Assembly: GCF_003063415.1 (NCBI RefSeq)
Contig: NZ_NESK01000010.1
Location: 51,238-115,237 of the forward strand
Direction: 5' to 3'
Source of the DNA: Limnohabitans sp. 2KL-17
GTDB lineage: Bacteria > Pseudomonadota > Gammaproteobacteria > Burkholderiales > Burkholderiaceae_C
DNA: 64,000 bases
Shown here: piece by piece, positions 1 through 8,017 of the stretch
How the letters are laid out: every line of letters begins with the position of its first letter
Numbering within the stretch: position 1 is the first letter of the stretch
Notes under the pieces: model-generated
What the model was told of the DNA's origin: nothing
The model's input: only the letters and a program-made list of their open reading frames with translations
Database searches by the model: none
Position numbers and translations under genes: made by a program

Positions 1-891
1 ACCCAGGCCGCGCTGGGCGGTGGTGGCCGACACGCTGGACTCGTTGCGCAGCCGAATGATGTCCAGGTTCATGCTGGGGTTTTGCCCATCGATGGCGTAT
101 TTCACGGCCAGTTTGGCGGCTTCTTCAGGCGAGCCGATCATCCATTTGGCGCTGTCCTGGTAGGCCTTCAAGAAGCGCTTGAGGACTTCTTTTTTCTGCT
201 GGTAGGTGTCTTCGCGCACGACAAAAAAGTCGCTGGAAATGTTCAGGTGGTTTTTGATTTCCATCACGTTCACGCCGCCCAGCCCTCTTTGACGCCCGAT
301 CAGCAAGCCGGTGTCGGTGGCGGCTGTGGCGTCCACTTGTCCCTGCATGAGCGGGGCAAAGTTGAGCAAGCCCGTGACCACCACGGTGACGTCGGCTTCG
401 GTCAAACCGGCCTGGTGCAACAGCACTTGCAGGTTTTGCCTGGTGCCGCTGGACAGGCTGTAAACGCCGATGCGCTTGCCCCTGAGGTCCGCCGGTTTGA
501 GGATGTTTTGTGATTTGAGCGACACCACATTGAAGACGTTTTGGGGGTAGATGTCGTAGATGGAACGCAGTTTTTCGCCCTTGTCCAGCGCCGTGAAAAA
601 CGAGCCGGGGTCGGTGAACGCCACATCGGCCTGGCCGCTGAGCAAGTTGCGCAGCGCGTCTCCGCCGCCCGCACCCGGCAGGAAGCCCAGCTCGATCTGG
701 TGGGCCTTGAAAAACCCTTTTTCTTCTTCAACCAGCAAGTTGGTGATCTCGGTGATGGGTTTGCTCCAACCGGCCACCACCACTTTGTCCAGTGCTTGTG
801 TTTTTTGAGCCCAGGTAGCGCCCGAGAAGCCCAACAACAGCAAGCTGCCAAGCACCATGGCCAAGCACTTGTTCATCCATTCAATTTTCAT
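1..891 (-). CDS. ABC transporter substrate-binding protein, NMT1/ThiY-like (partial, runs off left edge)
   Basis: I translated this frame from the minus strand; 297 codons are present without a stop, so the C-terminus lies outside the window. The start MKIEWMNKCLAMVLG leads into a secretion signal that should be cut after ATWAQ, placing the protein in the periplasm. The mature part has features of the NMT1 (SsuA/TauA/ThiY) family: an early strand VVVAGWSKPITE, a GFFKAHQIEL helix-strand, a GGGDALRNLLSGQADVAF segment and an LRGKRIGVYS hinge region. It is the last visible gene of the TPP-riboswitch unit, 13 bp after the permease. The riboswitch context suggests a pyrimidine-type thiamin precursor as ligand; the ligand is an inference. 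An internal ATG at 876 is a possible alternative start. Confidence 0.85.
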   Translation of the reverse strand, partial: MKIEWMNKCLAMVLGSLLLLGFSGATWAQKTQALDKVVVAGWSKPITEITNLLVEEEKGFFKAHQIELGFLPGAGGGDALRNLLSGQADVAFTDPGSFFTALDKGEKLRSIYDIYPQNVFNVVSLKSQNILKPADLRGKRIGVYSLSSGTRQNLQVLLHQAGLTEADVTVVVTGLLNFAPLMQGQVDATAATDTGLLIGRQRGLGGVNVMEIKNHLNISSDFFVVREDTYQQKKEVLKRFLKAYQDSAKWMIGSPEEAAKLAVKYAIDGQNPSMNLDIIRLRNESSVSATTAQRGLG

Positions 892-904
892 TTCGGGTCT
901 TTCA

Positions 905-1693
905 TTAAAAAACTTGTGCAGCGCGAAGGCGCGGTTCTGTCAGCCACTGGGTGAATTTGTAAAAAGCCAAACCCAGCACGGTGATGACGGTGAGCACGGC
1001 AAACATCAACGGGGTATCCATGGAGCCTTGTGCTGCAATGATCAAAGCCCCCAGCCCGCGGCTGGCACCAATGAACTCGCCGACCACCGCACCCACCCAC
1101 GCCAGCACCACGGCCACGCGCAGGCCCGCAAAAATGCCCGCCAGCCCTGCCGGCACCTTGAGGCGCCACAAGGTTTGCCAACGGCTGGCACGCAGCATGC
1201 GAAACAGCTCCAGCTGTTTGGCGTTGACCTGTTGCATGGCGGTGGTGGTGTTTTCGAGCAGCGGAAAAAAACAGATCAGCGCCGTCATGACCACGATGGG
1301 CCAGGTGCCAAAACCAAACCAGACGATGAACAGCGGTGCAAGTGCGAGCTTGGGCACCACTTGGCTGGCCACCAAGTAGGGCATCAACACCGCACGCCAG
1401 CGCGGCGCTTCGCCCAGCAGCACGCCGATCGCAAAGCCCATGCTGGCACCCAGCGCCAAGCCCAGCACCACCTCGGTCAGGGTGGCCGCGATGTGGGGCC
1501 ACAGGTAGCCACTGGCCAAACCCTGCACCAGAGATTGCGCCACCACCGATGGCGCAGGCAAGACCAGCGGCGAGGTTTGGTTCAGCCGCACCAGGGCTTC
1601 CCAGGCGGCCAAAAAGACGGCGCCTAAAACCCATGACCAGACCAGTTCACGCCTCTTCTCATGCCGTACATCACGCCGTACATCACGCTGCAT
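905..1693 (-). CDS. ABC transporter permease, ThiX/SsuC-like
   Basis: A 262-residue inner-membrane permease of the BPD transport (SsuC/TauC/ThiX) family. About six hydrophobic segments are visible, from LVWSWVLGAVFLAAW near residue 18 to FAVLTVITVLGLAFY near the end. The cytoplasmic EAA-like loop is in the MLRASRWQTLWRLKVPAGLAGIFAGLR stretch, which couples to the ATPase. I start it at MQRDVRRD because the upstream extension of this frame is antisense-like and lies in the ATPase gene. The start overlaps the ATPase 3' end by 11 bp, which suggests translational coupling. It forms one importer with the ATPase and the binding protein on either side. Confidence 0.88.
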   Translation of the reverse strand: MQRDVRRDVRHEKRRELVWSWVLGAVFLAAWEALVRLNQTSPLVLPAPSVVAQSLVQGLASGYLWPHIAATLTEVVLGLALGASMGFAIGVLLGEAPRWRAVLMPYLVASQVVPKLALAPLFIVWFGFGTWPIVVMTALICFFPLLENTTTAMQQVNAKQLELFRMLRASRWQTLWRLKVPAGLAGIFAGLRVAVVLAWVGAVVGEFIGASRGLGALIIAAQGSMDTPLMFAVLTVITVLGLAFYKFTQWLTEPRLRAAQVF

Positions 1694-2441
1694 GTGTCGT
1701 CCCTTCGTCCATCGCCTGGCGCAGCTGCGCACACAGGGCATTGAAGGGGGCTGCGTAGCGCAAAGTGGCGCTGCGTGGACGAGGCAGGTCAATCGCCAGG
1801 GGCTTGGACATCGCGCCGTCCTGCATGAGGCTGACGCGATCGCCCAAATACACCGCTTCGCCAATGTCGTGCGTGACAAACAGCACGGTGGTGCCTTCGG
1901 CCTGGCACAGCTTTAAAAAGTCGTGCTGCAGTTCGTCACGGGTGATGGCATCGAGCGCGGCAAAGGGCTCGTCCATGAACAGCACCGATGGCCGTGTGAT
2001 CAGGGCGCGGGCAATGGCCACGCGGCTTTGTTGGCCCCCTGAGAGCTTGTCTGCCTTGACCTGCGACACATTTGCCAGCCCCAGGCGCTCCAGCCATTGT
2101 TCAGCCTGTCGGTGGTCGTCTGGGGTGACCGCGCGGTGCAGGCTCAAGGGCAGCAGCACGTTGTCGCGCACGTTCAACCAGTCGAGCAGTGTGGGCGCTT
2201 GAAAGACAAAGCCCATTTCTGGCAGGGGTGCCGTAACAGCGCGCTTGTTCAGCAAGACTTGGCCGTGTTGCGGCGAGAGCAACCCTGCCGCCAGTTTGAG
2301 CAAGGTGGTTTTGCCGCAGCCGCTGCGGCCGATCAGGCAATGGATTTCACCCGCAGCCATTTGCAAATTGACCGCGCTGACGGCGGCAGAACGCTCAGGG
2401 TAGGCGTAACTCACACCCAGGAGTTGCAAGAAGTTCGGCAT
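1683..2441 (-). CDS. ABC transporter ATP-binding protein, ThiZ/SsuB-like
   Basis: A 252-residue ABC ATPase with all catalytic motifs intact: Walker A GRSGCGKTT (about residues 38-46), Q-loop FVFQAPTLLDW, signature LSGGQQ (about 133), Walker B VLFMDEPFAALD and an H-loop VTHDIGEAV. This subgroup energises nitrate, sulfonate, taurine and thiamin-precursor importers. The chosen ATG begins 1 nt after the stop of the LuxC gene; an ATG at 2453 that overlaps luxC by 11 bp is also possible. Either way the gene is tightly coupled to luxC, so importer and reductase are probably made together under the upstream TPP riboswitch. Confidence 0.9.
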   Translation of the reverse strand: MPNFLQLLGVSYAYPERSAAVSAVNLQMAAGEIHCLIGRSGCGKTTLLKLAAGLLSPQHGQVLLNKRAVTAPLPEMGFVFQAPTLLDWLNVRDNVLLPLSLHRAVTPDDHRQAEQWLERLGLANVSQVKADKLSGGQQSRVAIARALITRPSVLFMDEPFAALDAITRDELQHDFLKLCQAEGTTVLFVTHDIGEAVYLGDRVSLMQDGAMSKPLAIDLPRPRSATLRYAAPFNALCAQLRQAMDEGTTHAA

Positions 2442-2442
2442 G

Positions 2443-3972
2443 TCAAGGCGCATAGCGGGTGAAGTTTTCGGCACTGCGCTCGGTGCTGTCGTCCAGGTCC
2501 ACCATGCGCACCAGGTCGAGCAGGCTGAAGCGCCCGTCGTGGTGCCAACCGGCTTCGGGTGAGGTCATGGCCCCCAGGGCGCAAATGCGCGTGACACCCA
2601 CCTGGCCCAGGCGTTCGGCCAGGTGCATGAGCTCTTCGGGGGCCGCAGCCAAACCAGCGGTTTGCAAAAAATCGCGCTGCGGTGCCACCAGGGCCATCAC
2701 CTCGTCCAGGCTGTCGACTGCGACCACCCAGACGTTGCGGTTGAGTGGCCCGGGTGCCAGGGGCAAGGCACGGTCGGCATACAACACGCTGCCCCATGCG
2801 GCCTGACTGGCTTGGAGGTGCTGGGGCTGGCTGGCGTCGTTCATGGCCGCCAGATCATGGGTCGCCAGCTGATTGGCCGCTAGCTTATGGACCGCCAGCT
2901 CGTGGGCCTCGCGCCACGCGCCCACCTGGGCGGCTTCTTCGATCGACAACACGCGCTGCGGCAGCTTGTGCTGCAGGGCGGCCAAGGCGCCGGCAAGGTG
3001 TTGTGAAAATTCCTGGGGGCTGATGTGCCCATTGCGCTGCACATAAAAAACATGCGGCGAATAGCAGCCTTGCTGGTCGTAACGTGCGACATCGAGTGCA
3101 GCTTGCTGCGCCAGCTTGGGCCCTTTGCTGGCCGACAGTGCGGCTGCCGACACCATGCCAAAACTCAGCTTGTGGCCGTGCGCCAAAAAGCGGGTGGTCA
3201 CTGGCACGTGCGCTTGCATGACGGCGAGGGCGGCGTTGCCCCCATAAGCCAGCACCACGTCGGCCAAGGCGAAGACGTGCTGTTCAGCGCTGTGCTCAGG
3301 TTCAGCCGAGGCTTGACCGCTTGGCCACCACACCACGGCAAAGCAGTCAGCCCAGCGGGGCTCCACCTCCACCAGCAAGCGGGCATAAAGGCTGGCAAAA
3401 ATCGGCTCAGCGCTGGAGACTTTGCCAATCGCCCCCGCTTTGACCAACAAGCCCGAAACCCAGCTCCACATGGACAAGGCGGGCACATTGCCGGCCCAGA
3501 CATGCAGCAACAAGTCGGGGCCAAAGGCTTTGGACCAACCGCCTTTGGTGCGGGGCTGAAATTCGTCCAGAATTTTGGGGTTGGCAAAATCTTCGGCCAC
3601 AAAGCGTTGCAGTTGCAGGGCCCGAAAGGTCTGCAAAAAGCTGTTCAGGTTCAGCCGCACCATCTCGGCGTCAAAGCCTGTGGCTTGGGGCAAAAGGCGC
3701 TCCAGCGTCTGGCGGTAAATGTCTGTGCTGTCGAGCAAGCGGGCAGTGGCGCGGTCCAAAACGCGCACGATGTCCGACACGCTCATGGTCTTCAAGTGGG
3801 CTTGGCTTGCACCCCGGATGCGCAGGGCCAGCACCGCCATTTGGCTGGGGCTGAGCTCGGGCACATCCACTTGCATGGGCGCATGGGGGGCGCCCAGGGT
3901 CAGGCGATGCCAAGCCACATCGGCATCGCGCAATCCGGGCAGGTAGCCGGCCTTGAAGACGGGGGTGTTCAT
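2443..3972 (-). CDS. LuxC-type acyl-CoA/acyl-thioester reductase
   Basis: A 509-residue protein of the LuxC family, which reduces an enzyme-bound acyl thioester to an aldehyde with NADPH. Visible motifs are HVWAGNVPALS (about residues 157-167, NADP-binding region) and QQGCYSPHVFYV with the acyl-accepting Cys303. The start at 3972 overlaps the luxE stop as ATGA; the upstream extension of the frame is an antisense shadow of luxE. In luminous bacteria LuxC works with LuxE and LuxD to make tetradecanal, but no luxAB or luxD is present here. Its place under a TPP riboswitch, between a CytX-like permease and an ABC importer, suggests reduction of a thiamin-related carboxylate rather than a fatty acid. 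That substrate is an inference. Confidence 0.85.
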   Translation of the reverse strand: MNTPVFKAGYLPGLRDADVAWHRLTLGAPHAPMQVDVPELSPSQMAVLALRIRGASQAHLKTMSVSDIVRVLDRATARLLDSTDIYRQTLERLLPQATGFDAEMVRLNLNSFLQTFRALQLQRFVAEDFANPKILDEFQPRTKGGWSKAFGPDLLLHVWAGNVPALSMWSWVSGLLVKAGAIGKVSSAEPIFASLYARLLVEVEPRWADCFAVVWWPSGQASAEPEHSAEQHVFALADVVLAYGGNAALAVMQAHVPVTTRFLAHGHKLSFGMVSAAALSASKGPKLAQQAALDVARYDQQGCYSPHVFYVQRNGHISPQEFSQHLAGALAALQHKLPQRVLSIEEAAQVGAWREAHELAVHKLAANQLATHDLAAMNDASQPQHLQASQAAWGSVLYADRALPLAPGPLNRNVWVVAVDSLDEVMALVAPQRDFLQTAGLAAAPEELMHLAERLGQVGVTRICALGAMTSPEAGWHHDGRFSLLDLVRMVDLDDSTERSAENFTRYAP

Positions 3973-5042
3973 GCTTTGGCCGCCTGCAAAAATTCGTCCA
4001 CCGCCATCGAGCAGCCTTTGGCTTGGGTGCCTTGGGCGCGCCCGAGCAAGACAAAGCCATCGCCCGTGGCCTGCCCCACGTCTTCGGTCAGGATGGTGAC
4101 CACCGAGTTGTAATTGCCCAGGTCGGTGTGGGCCAAGATGCCTTGCTCGCCCGTCGCCACTTCGCGGCCAGTGAGCGGGTCCAGCAAGCGCGATCGGATC
4201 CAGTGGGGACCGCGCTTGACCGAGGGCACAGTGGGGTTGCCCGCATCGTAGAACTGGGTGCTGAGCTCGGTCATGCCGTACATGTTCAGGCACTGGTCGC
4301 GGCCGACCCCAAAGCAGGCCGATAGCTGCTCGTAAAACAAGTCCATGGGCACCTCGCGCGACTGGCCCTTGAAGCCACCCGTATCAAGCAAGCGGCTGCC
4401 GGGCGGCAATTGAAATGTCTGGCCCCGCGCTTGCAGGGCGTCCATCAGGTGCACAAAGCCGTAGCTGGCCCCCAGCAGCATGAAGGGTTCTGCCGATGCT
4501 TGCGCGGCCTCCAGGGCTTGGCACAAGGCGTCGATGCACAAACCGTTTTCGTCCAGGTAATGCCTGCTGTCGGGGGTGCCGAAGTGGGTGATCGCCAAAG
4601 CCAGGTAGTGGGCCAGTGACGAGTGGGGCATCAACACTTCGTCAGGAAACAAAACGCCCATGCGCATGCGGGTATCGCTGGGCATGACGTGCTGCGCAAA
4701 ATTGCGCAGCATGGACGCGTCGTACACGGCCAGGTCGGGGTGGTGGTGTTGGCCTTTGACATCGCCGCGTGTTGTGCCGCTGGTCTTGAAGGTGCGCGTG
4801 CAGCTTTCGGGCGGCAGGCAACTGAGTGTCAGGTCCTTGAAGGCGTTGATGGGCACGGCCGGAATGTCGCGCCAGCTTTTCACCATGCGCGGGGTTTTGC
4901 TGCGCCCCTGGCAAAAGCGCTGAAAGGGCAGGTTGTGTGCGAACTGGTGGGCAAAAACCTTGAGGGCTAGGGCATTGAATGCGTCATCGCTGCCCGTCGA
5001 GTGGTCGATGAACGCCAGAACGTCTGATGCGATGTCGGTCAT
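3969..5042 (-). CDS. LuxE-type acyl-protein synthetase (ATP-dependent acid-activating enzyme)
   Basis: A 357-residue member of the LuxE/PaaK-like adenylating family. Motifs seen are the phosphate loop TSGTT (residues 87-91), the family block DTGGFKG (about 220-226), the adenylate-binding YGMTE (255-259) and LAHTDLGN further on. LuxE activates a carboxylic acid with ATP and passes the acyl group to a cysteine of LuxC. The gene overlaps the LuxC gene by 4 bp, so the two subunits are very probably made in fixed ratio. It starts 33 bp after the CytX-like permease gene in the TPP-riboswitch unit. The true acid substrate is unknown; see the findings. Confidence 0.85.
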   Translation of the reverse strand: MTDIASDVLAFIDHSTGSDDAFNALALKVFAHQFAHNLPFQRFCQGRSKTPRMVKSWRDIPAVPINAFKDLTLSCLPPESCTRTFKTSGTTRGDVKGQHHHPDLAVYDASMLRNFAQHVMPSDTRMRMGVLFPDEVLMPHSSLAHYLALAITHFGTPDSRHYLDENGLCIDALCQALEAAQASAEPFMLLGASYGFVHLMDALQARGQTFQLPPGSRLLDTGGFKGQSREVPMDLFYEQLSACFGVGRDQCLNMYGMTELSTQFYDAGNPTVPSVKRGPHWIRSRLLDPLTGREVATGEQGILAHTDLGNYNSVVTILTEDVGQATGDGFVLLGRAQGTQAKGCSMAVDEFLQAAKA

Positions 5043-5075
5043 GCTGAAACTTTGTTGTTGGAGGGCTTTGATCGC

Positions 5076-6335
5076 TCAGTGGCTTGCGCTGCGCAGCAAG
5101 CGGGCAAGCGTGAAGGTTACGACCAGGCAGGGCAGGGCAGAGCCATACTGAGGGGCCCAGGTGGCGCATGCATGAAACACCGTCACACCCAGCACCCACA
5201 AGCCGGCGGCAACAGGTTCAATTTTTGGCGCTATCGACAGGTCTGCACTTTGAACCACCGTGCTCCACCGCCCCAAGATGACCCCGTATAGGGGCACAAA
5301 CACCGAACTGAGCAAGAGTAAAAAAGGCTCCAGGCTGTGCATGGGCAATACCAAGGCCAGTGCCGTGCACAAGCCAGCCAGCAACAAGCCCCAGACACGC
5401 ACCGACCAGGCAGACTTCAGACTGTTGGCAGACACGGCGCCCGAGTAGACATCGCCATAGGCATTGTCGAGTTCATCCAGCAAGATCAAACCCAAGGCCA
5501 GCAAGCCGCCTTGTGCCAATAGCAAGACCGTGACCAGGTTGGCCCCGGGTTCTGACATGCTGGCTACCAAAAACCCCAAGGCATAGCACCATGCATTGGC
5601 TATGGCATACCCCAGCCAAGTGCCCACAAAGGTGCTGCGGCCGTGACGGCCATGGCGCGCAAAGTCTGCCACCAAGGGCAGCCAGGACACTGGCATGGCC
5701 ATGACCAGGTCGATGGCAGAGAGCATGCCCATGCTGCCGTTGCCGGGGCGGTCCATGAATACGCTCAAGCCTTGGTTATTGACCATCCCGATGAAATGCC
5801 AGCTCAGCCATAAAAGGGAAGCGATCACAAGTGGCAGCCCCACGCGGCTGACAAATTGACGGACCAGTTTGAGCATGGAGCCCATCATCAGCAGCGTCAG
5901 AACACCGCCCCACAACAGGGTTGGCCAAACAACGCCCAAGTCCAGCCCCAAGGCTTGTTGGCCAATGGCGTGGGTGCCCTCCCGCATGATGACCAGCTCA
6001 AAGGTGGTCCATCCGATCAGTTGCACGATATTGAGCAGTACAGGCAGGCGCGCAAAGGAGCTGCCGTAAACACGGTGCATCAGTCCGGCACTCGACAGGC
6101 CGCTCTCGCAGCCAAGTTTGGCAGTTGTTGCCAGCAAGGCTGAGCCCACAATGGAACCAACCAAAATCGCGATGATGGCATCACGCGTGCCCACAGCGGG
6201 CACCAGATAGGCCCCAACTTGCATGACCAGCAAGCCCACGCCAAGGCTGAACCAAAGCGCAGCATGCGTAAAACCCGAAAAAACTCGTTCGTTTTCACGG
6301 ATCGGTGTGAGGGAGGAGATGACTGTAGTTGCCAT
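5076..6335 (-). CDS. cytX: NCS1-family permease, CytX-like (putative hydroxymethylpyrimidine/thiamin-precursor transporter)
   Basis: A 419-residue polytopic membrane protein with about twelve hydrophobic segments, resembling the nucleobase:cation symporter-1 (cytosine permease) family. The first helices (SGFTHAALWFSLGVGLLVMQVGAYLVP) and the AMPVSWLPLVADFARHGR segment are typical of the CytX branch. CytX proteins are predicted hydroxymethylpyrimidine importers because their genes often follow TPP riboswitches, as here. The ATG at 6335 is chosen; a TTG four codons upstream (6347) is possible. It is the first gene after the riboswitch and shares its leader. Substrate assignment rests on context. 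Confidence 0.8.
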   Translation of the reverse strand: MATTVISSLTPIRENERVFSGFTHAALWFSLGVGLLVMQVGAYLVPAVGTRDAIIAILVGSIVGSALLATTAKLGCESGLSSAGLMHRVYGSSFARLPVLLNIVQLIGWTTFELVIMREGTHAIGQQALGLDLGVVWPTLLWGGVLTLLMMGSMLKLVRQFVSRVGLPLVIASLLWLSWHFIGMVNNQGLSVFMDRPGNGSMGMLSAIDLVMAMPVSWLPLVADFARHGRHGRSTFVGTWLGYAIANAWCYALGFLVASMSEPGANLVTVLLLAQGGLLALGLILLDELDNAYGDVYSGAVSANSLKSAWSVRVWGLLLAGLCTALALVLPMHSLEPFLLLLSSVFVPLYGVILGRWSTVVQSADLSIAPKIEPVAAGLWVLGVTVFHACATWAPQYGSALPCLVVTFTLARLLRSASH

Positions 6336-6417
6336 TGCTTTTTTCAAGTGAATGGCAGTTCGGCTGACTGGGAACGCAACAATCCTTTTGGCAATGCCTT
6401 GGGCGACGTTCTTTTGA

Positions 6418-6504
6418 CGAGCTTCCCTGCGCGAGGATTACCTCAATCAGGTTCAAAGGGACTTTCTCAGTCGGAGACCTCTCGGCCTTCAACACCCCTA
6501 GCGA
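6418..6504 (-). promoter_or_regulatory. TPP (THI-box) riboswitch
   Basis: Read on the minus strand, the region has the thi-box blocks in order: AGGGGTGTT (6499-6491), the universally conserved CTGAGA (about 6471), the core CCCTTTGAACCTGAT (about 6461-6447), then GGTAAT and CGCAGGGAAGC at the 3' side. The ends GCT (6502-6500) and AGC (6423-6421) close stem P1. The aptamer lies about 83 nt upstream of the cytX ATG. No strong U-run was seen, so control is probably at translation start, but the expression platform was not resolved. TPP binding normally turns the downstream genes off. Confidence 0.93.
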
Positions 6505-6537
6505 ATGCGCCGCAAAATTCTGCGGCGAGGGTGAATT

Positions 6538-7575
6538 CTATGCGATGCCCAAGCGCTGGTGCAACAAGCTGGACGTTGTCGTGTACTGCAGCAGGGTCTT
6601 TTCTGCCGGGCGCAAAAGGGCTGCAGCGCCAAAGGCGGCCAAGGTGGCTTCATGAAAGCCGCAGAGGATGAGCTTTTTCTTGCCTGGGTAGGTGTTGATG
6701 TCACCCACCGCAAAAATGCCGGGTTCGGAGGTCGCAAAGTTTTCGGTGTTGACCACCAGCTGTTTGCGTTCCATGGCCAGGCCCCATTCGGCGATGGGGC
6801 CCAATTTGGGCGACAGGCCCAGGCAGGTTTGCAAAATGTCCAGGCTGAGCCACTCGGTTTCGCCCTGCGGGTTGAGCAGCTCGAGTGCGTTCAGGCGCTG
6901 CTGCTCGGTGCGCAGGCCCGTGGCTTGTCCGGGGACAAAACGCATGCGACCAACCGTGCAGGCTTGGCGCATTTGCCCAACCAATTCAGGTGTGGCGCTG
7001 AACTGGTCTCGGCGGTGCAGCAGGGTGACGCTGGCAGCCGCTTGCGGGCCATCGAGGGCGTCCAGGCAGGTTTGCAAGGCGGCATCGCTGTCACCGGCCA
7101 CCACCAGGTGTTGCCCCGCCCAGAGCTCAGGGGCCGGGTGCTCTGCAAAGACTTGGCTGCCTTCAAAGGCTTCCAGCCCGCTGAGCACCATGCGGCGCGG
7201 CACAAATGCGCCCACACCGGCCGCGATGAACAGGGTTTGGGTGTGCAAAACGGCGCCCGGTGCGGTGCGCACTTCCAGCCGCTGGTCGCTTTGCCTTTGG
7301 ATGCTGCTGACGGGGTTGCCCAAATGCAGTGTGGGTTTGAAGGGCGCGATTTGTTGCTGCAGGCGCTGGATCAGCTCCAGGCCGGTGCAAACGGGAATGC
7401 CCGGAATGTCGTAGATCGGTTTGTGGGCATACAGCTCAGCGCATTGGCCACCCACGTGGGGCAGGGCGTCAACGAGGTGGCAATGGATGCCTTGCAGCCC
7501 CAACTGGAAAACCTGAAACAGGCCCACAGGGCCTGCGCCAATGACCAGCGCTTCGGAGTCGATGGGGGTGGTCAT
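6538..7575 (-). CDS. Ferredoxin-NADP(+) reductase, thioredoxin-reductase-like type
   Basis: A 345-residue two-domain flavoprotein. Features are the FAD dinucleotide fold VIGAGPVGL near the N-terminus, GGQCAEL, an NADP-domain VVAGDSDAALQ, and the C-terminal FAD motif IFAVGDINTYPGKKKLILCGFHEA. The CxxC pair of true thioredoxin reductases is missing, which fits the FNR2/TrxR-like ferredoxin reductases. An ATG at 7602 would add nine residues. It follows the 7Fe ferredoxin gene on the same strand, and both follow cysN, so it probably supplies electrons through that ferredoxin. Its 3' end lies only 34 bp from the TPP riboswitch of the next unit. Confidence 0.85.
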   Translation of the reverse strand: MTTPIDSEALVIGAGPVGLFQVFQLGLQGIHCHLVDALPHVGGQCAELYAHKPIYDIPGIPVCTGLELIQRLQQQIAPFKPTLHLGNPVSSIQRQSDQRLEVRTAPGAVLHTQTLFIAAGVGAFVPRRMVLSGLEAFEGSQVFAEHPAPELWAGQHLVVAGDSDAALQTCLDALDGPQAAASVTLLHRRDQFSATPELVGQMRQACTVGRMRFVPGQATGLRTEQQRLNALELLNPQGETEWLSLDILQTCLGLSPKLGPIAEWGLAMERKQLVVNTENFATSEPGIFAVGDINTYPGKKKLILCGFHEATLAAFGAAALLRPAEKTLLQYTTTSSLLHQRLGIA

Positions 7576-7623
7576 GGCGGTCTGTTGGGGGAAAAAGGCC
7601 AAAAGGCTCGGCCCGGAGCGGGT

Positions 7624-7953
7624 TCAGCGGATCAAATGCGCCAGCTTGCCGGTCTTGTCTTTCCAGGCATCGGCATCGGGCATGGGGATCTTGCGCTTGG
7701 TGATGCTTTTCCAGCCGGGCAACAAGGCCAGCTCGGCGTTGAGTGGTGTCATGTGCTGCTGGTCGGCTGGCAGGTCTTCTTCGGCGTAGATGGCGTTCAC
7801 GGGGCACTCGGGGATGCACACGGCGCAATCAATGCACTCGTCCGGGTCGATGGTCAGGAAATTCGGGCCTTCGCGAAAGCAATCCACGGGGCAAACGTCG
7901 ACGCAGTCGGTGTATTTGCATTGGATACAGGATTCGGTAACAACGTGGGTCAT
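7624..7953 (-). CDS. fdxA: 7Fe/8Fe-type ferredoxin FdxA
   Basis: A 109-residue small electron carrier. The N-terminus has the classic two-cluster pattern: [19 protein letters not shown] for the first set and [17 protein letters not shown] for the second, followed by the family's conserved C-terminal extension ([20 protein letters not shown]). The Cys spacing fits a [3Fe-4S]/[4Fe-4S] ferredoxin of the FdxA/Azotobacter FdI group. It sits between cysN and a ferredoxin reductase gene on the same strand, so it is a good candidate to carry electrons from NADPH to the sulfite reductase encoded upstream. Confidence 0.95.
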   Translation of the reverse strand: MTHVVTESCIQCKYTDCVDVCPVDCFREGPNFLTIDPDECIDCAVCIPECPVNAIYAEEDLPADQQHMTPLNAELALLPGWKSITKRKIPMPDADAWKDKTGKLAHLIR

Positions 7954-8017
7954 GGTGGACTCGGAAAAGGGAATGGGTACTGCCCGTGCAGCGCCAAGGG
8001 GGTGATTTTAAAGGAGA

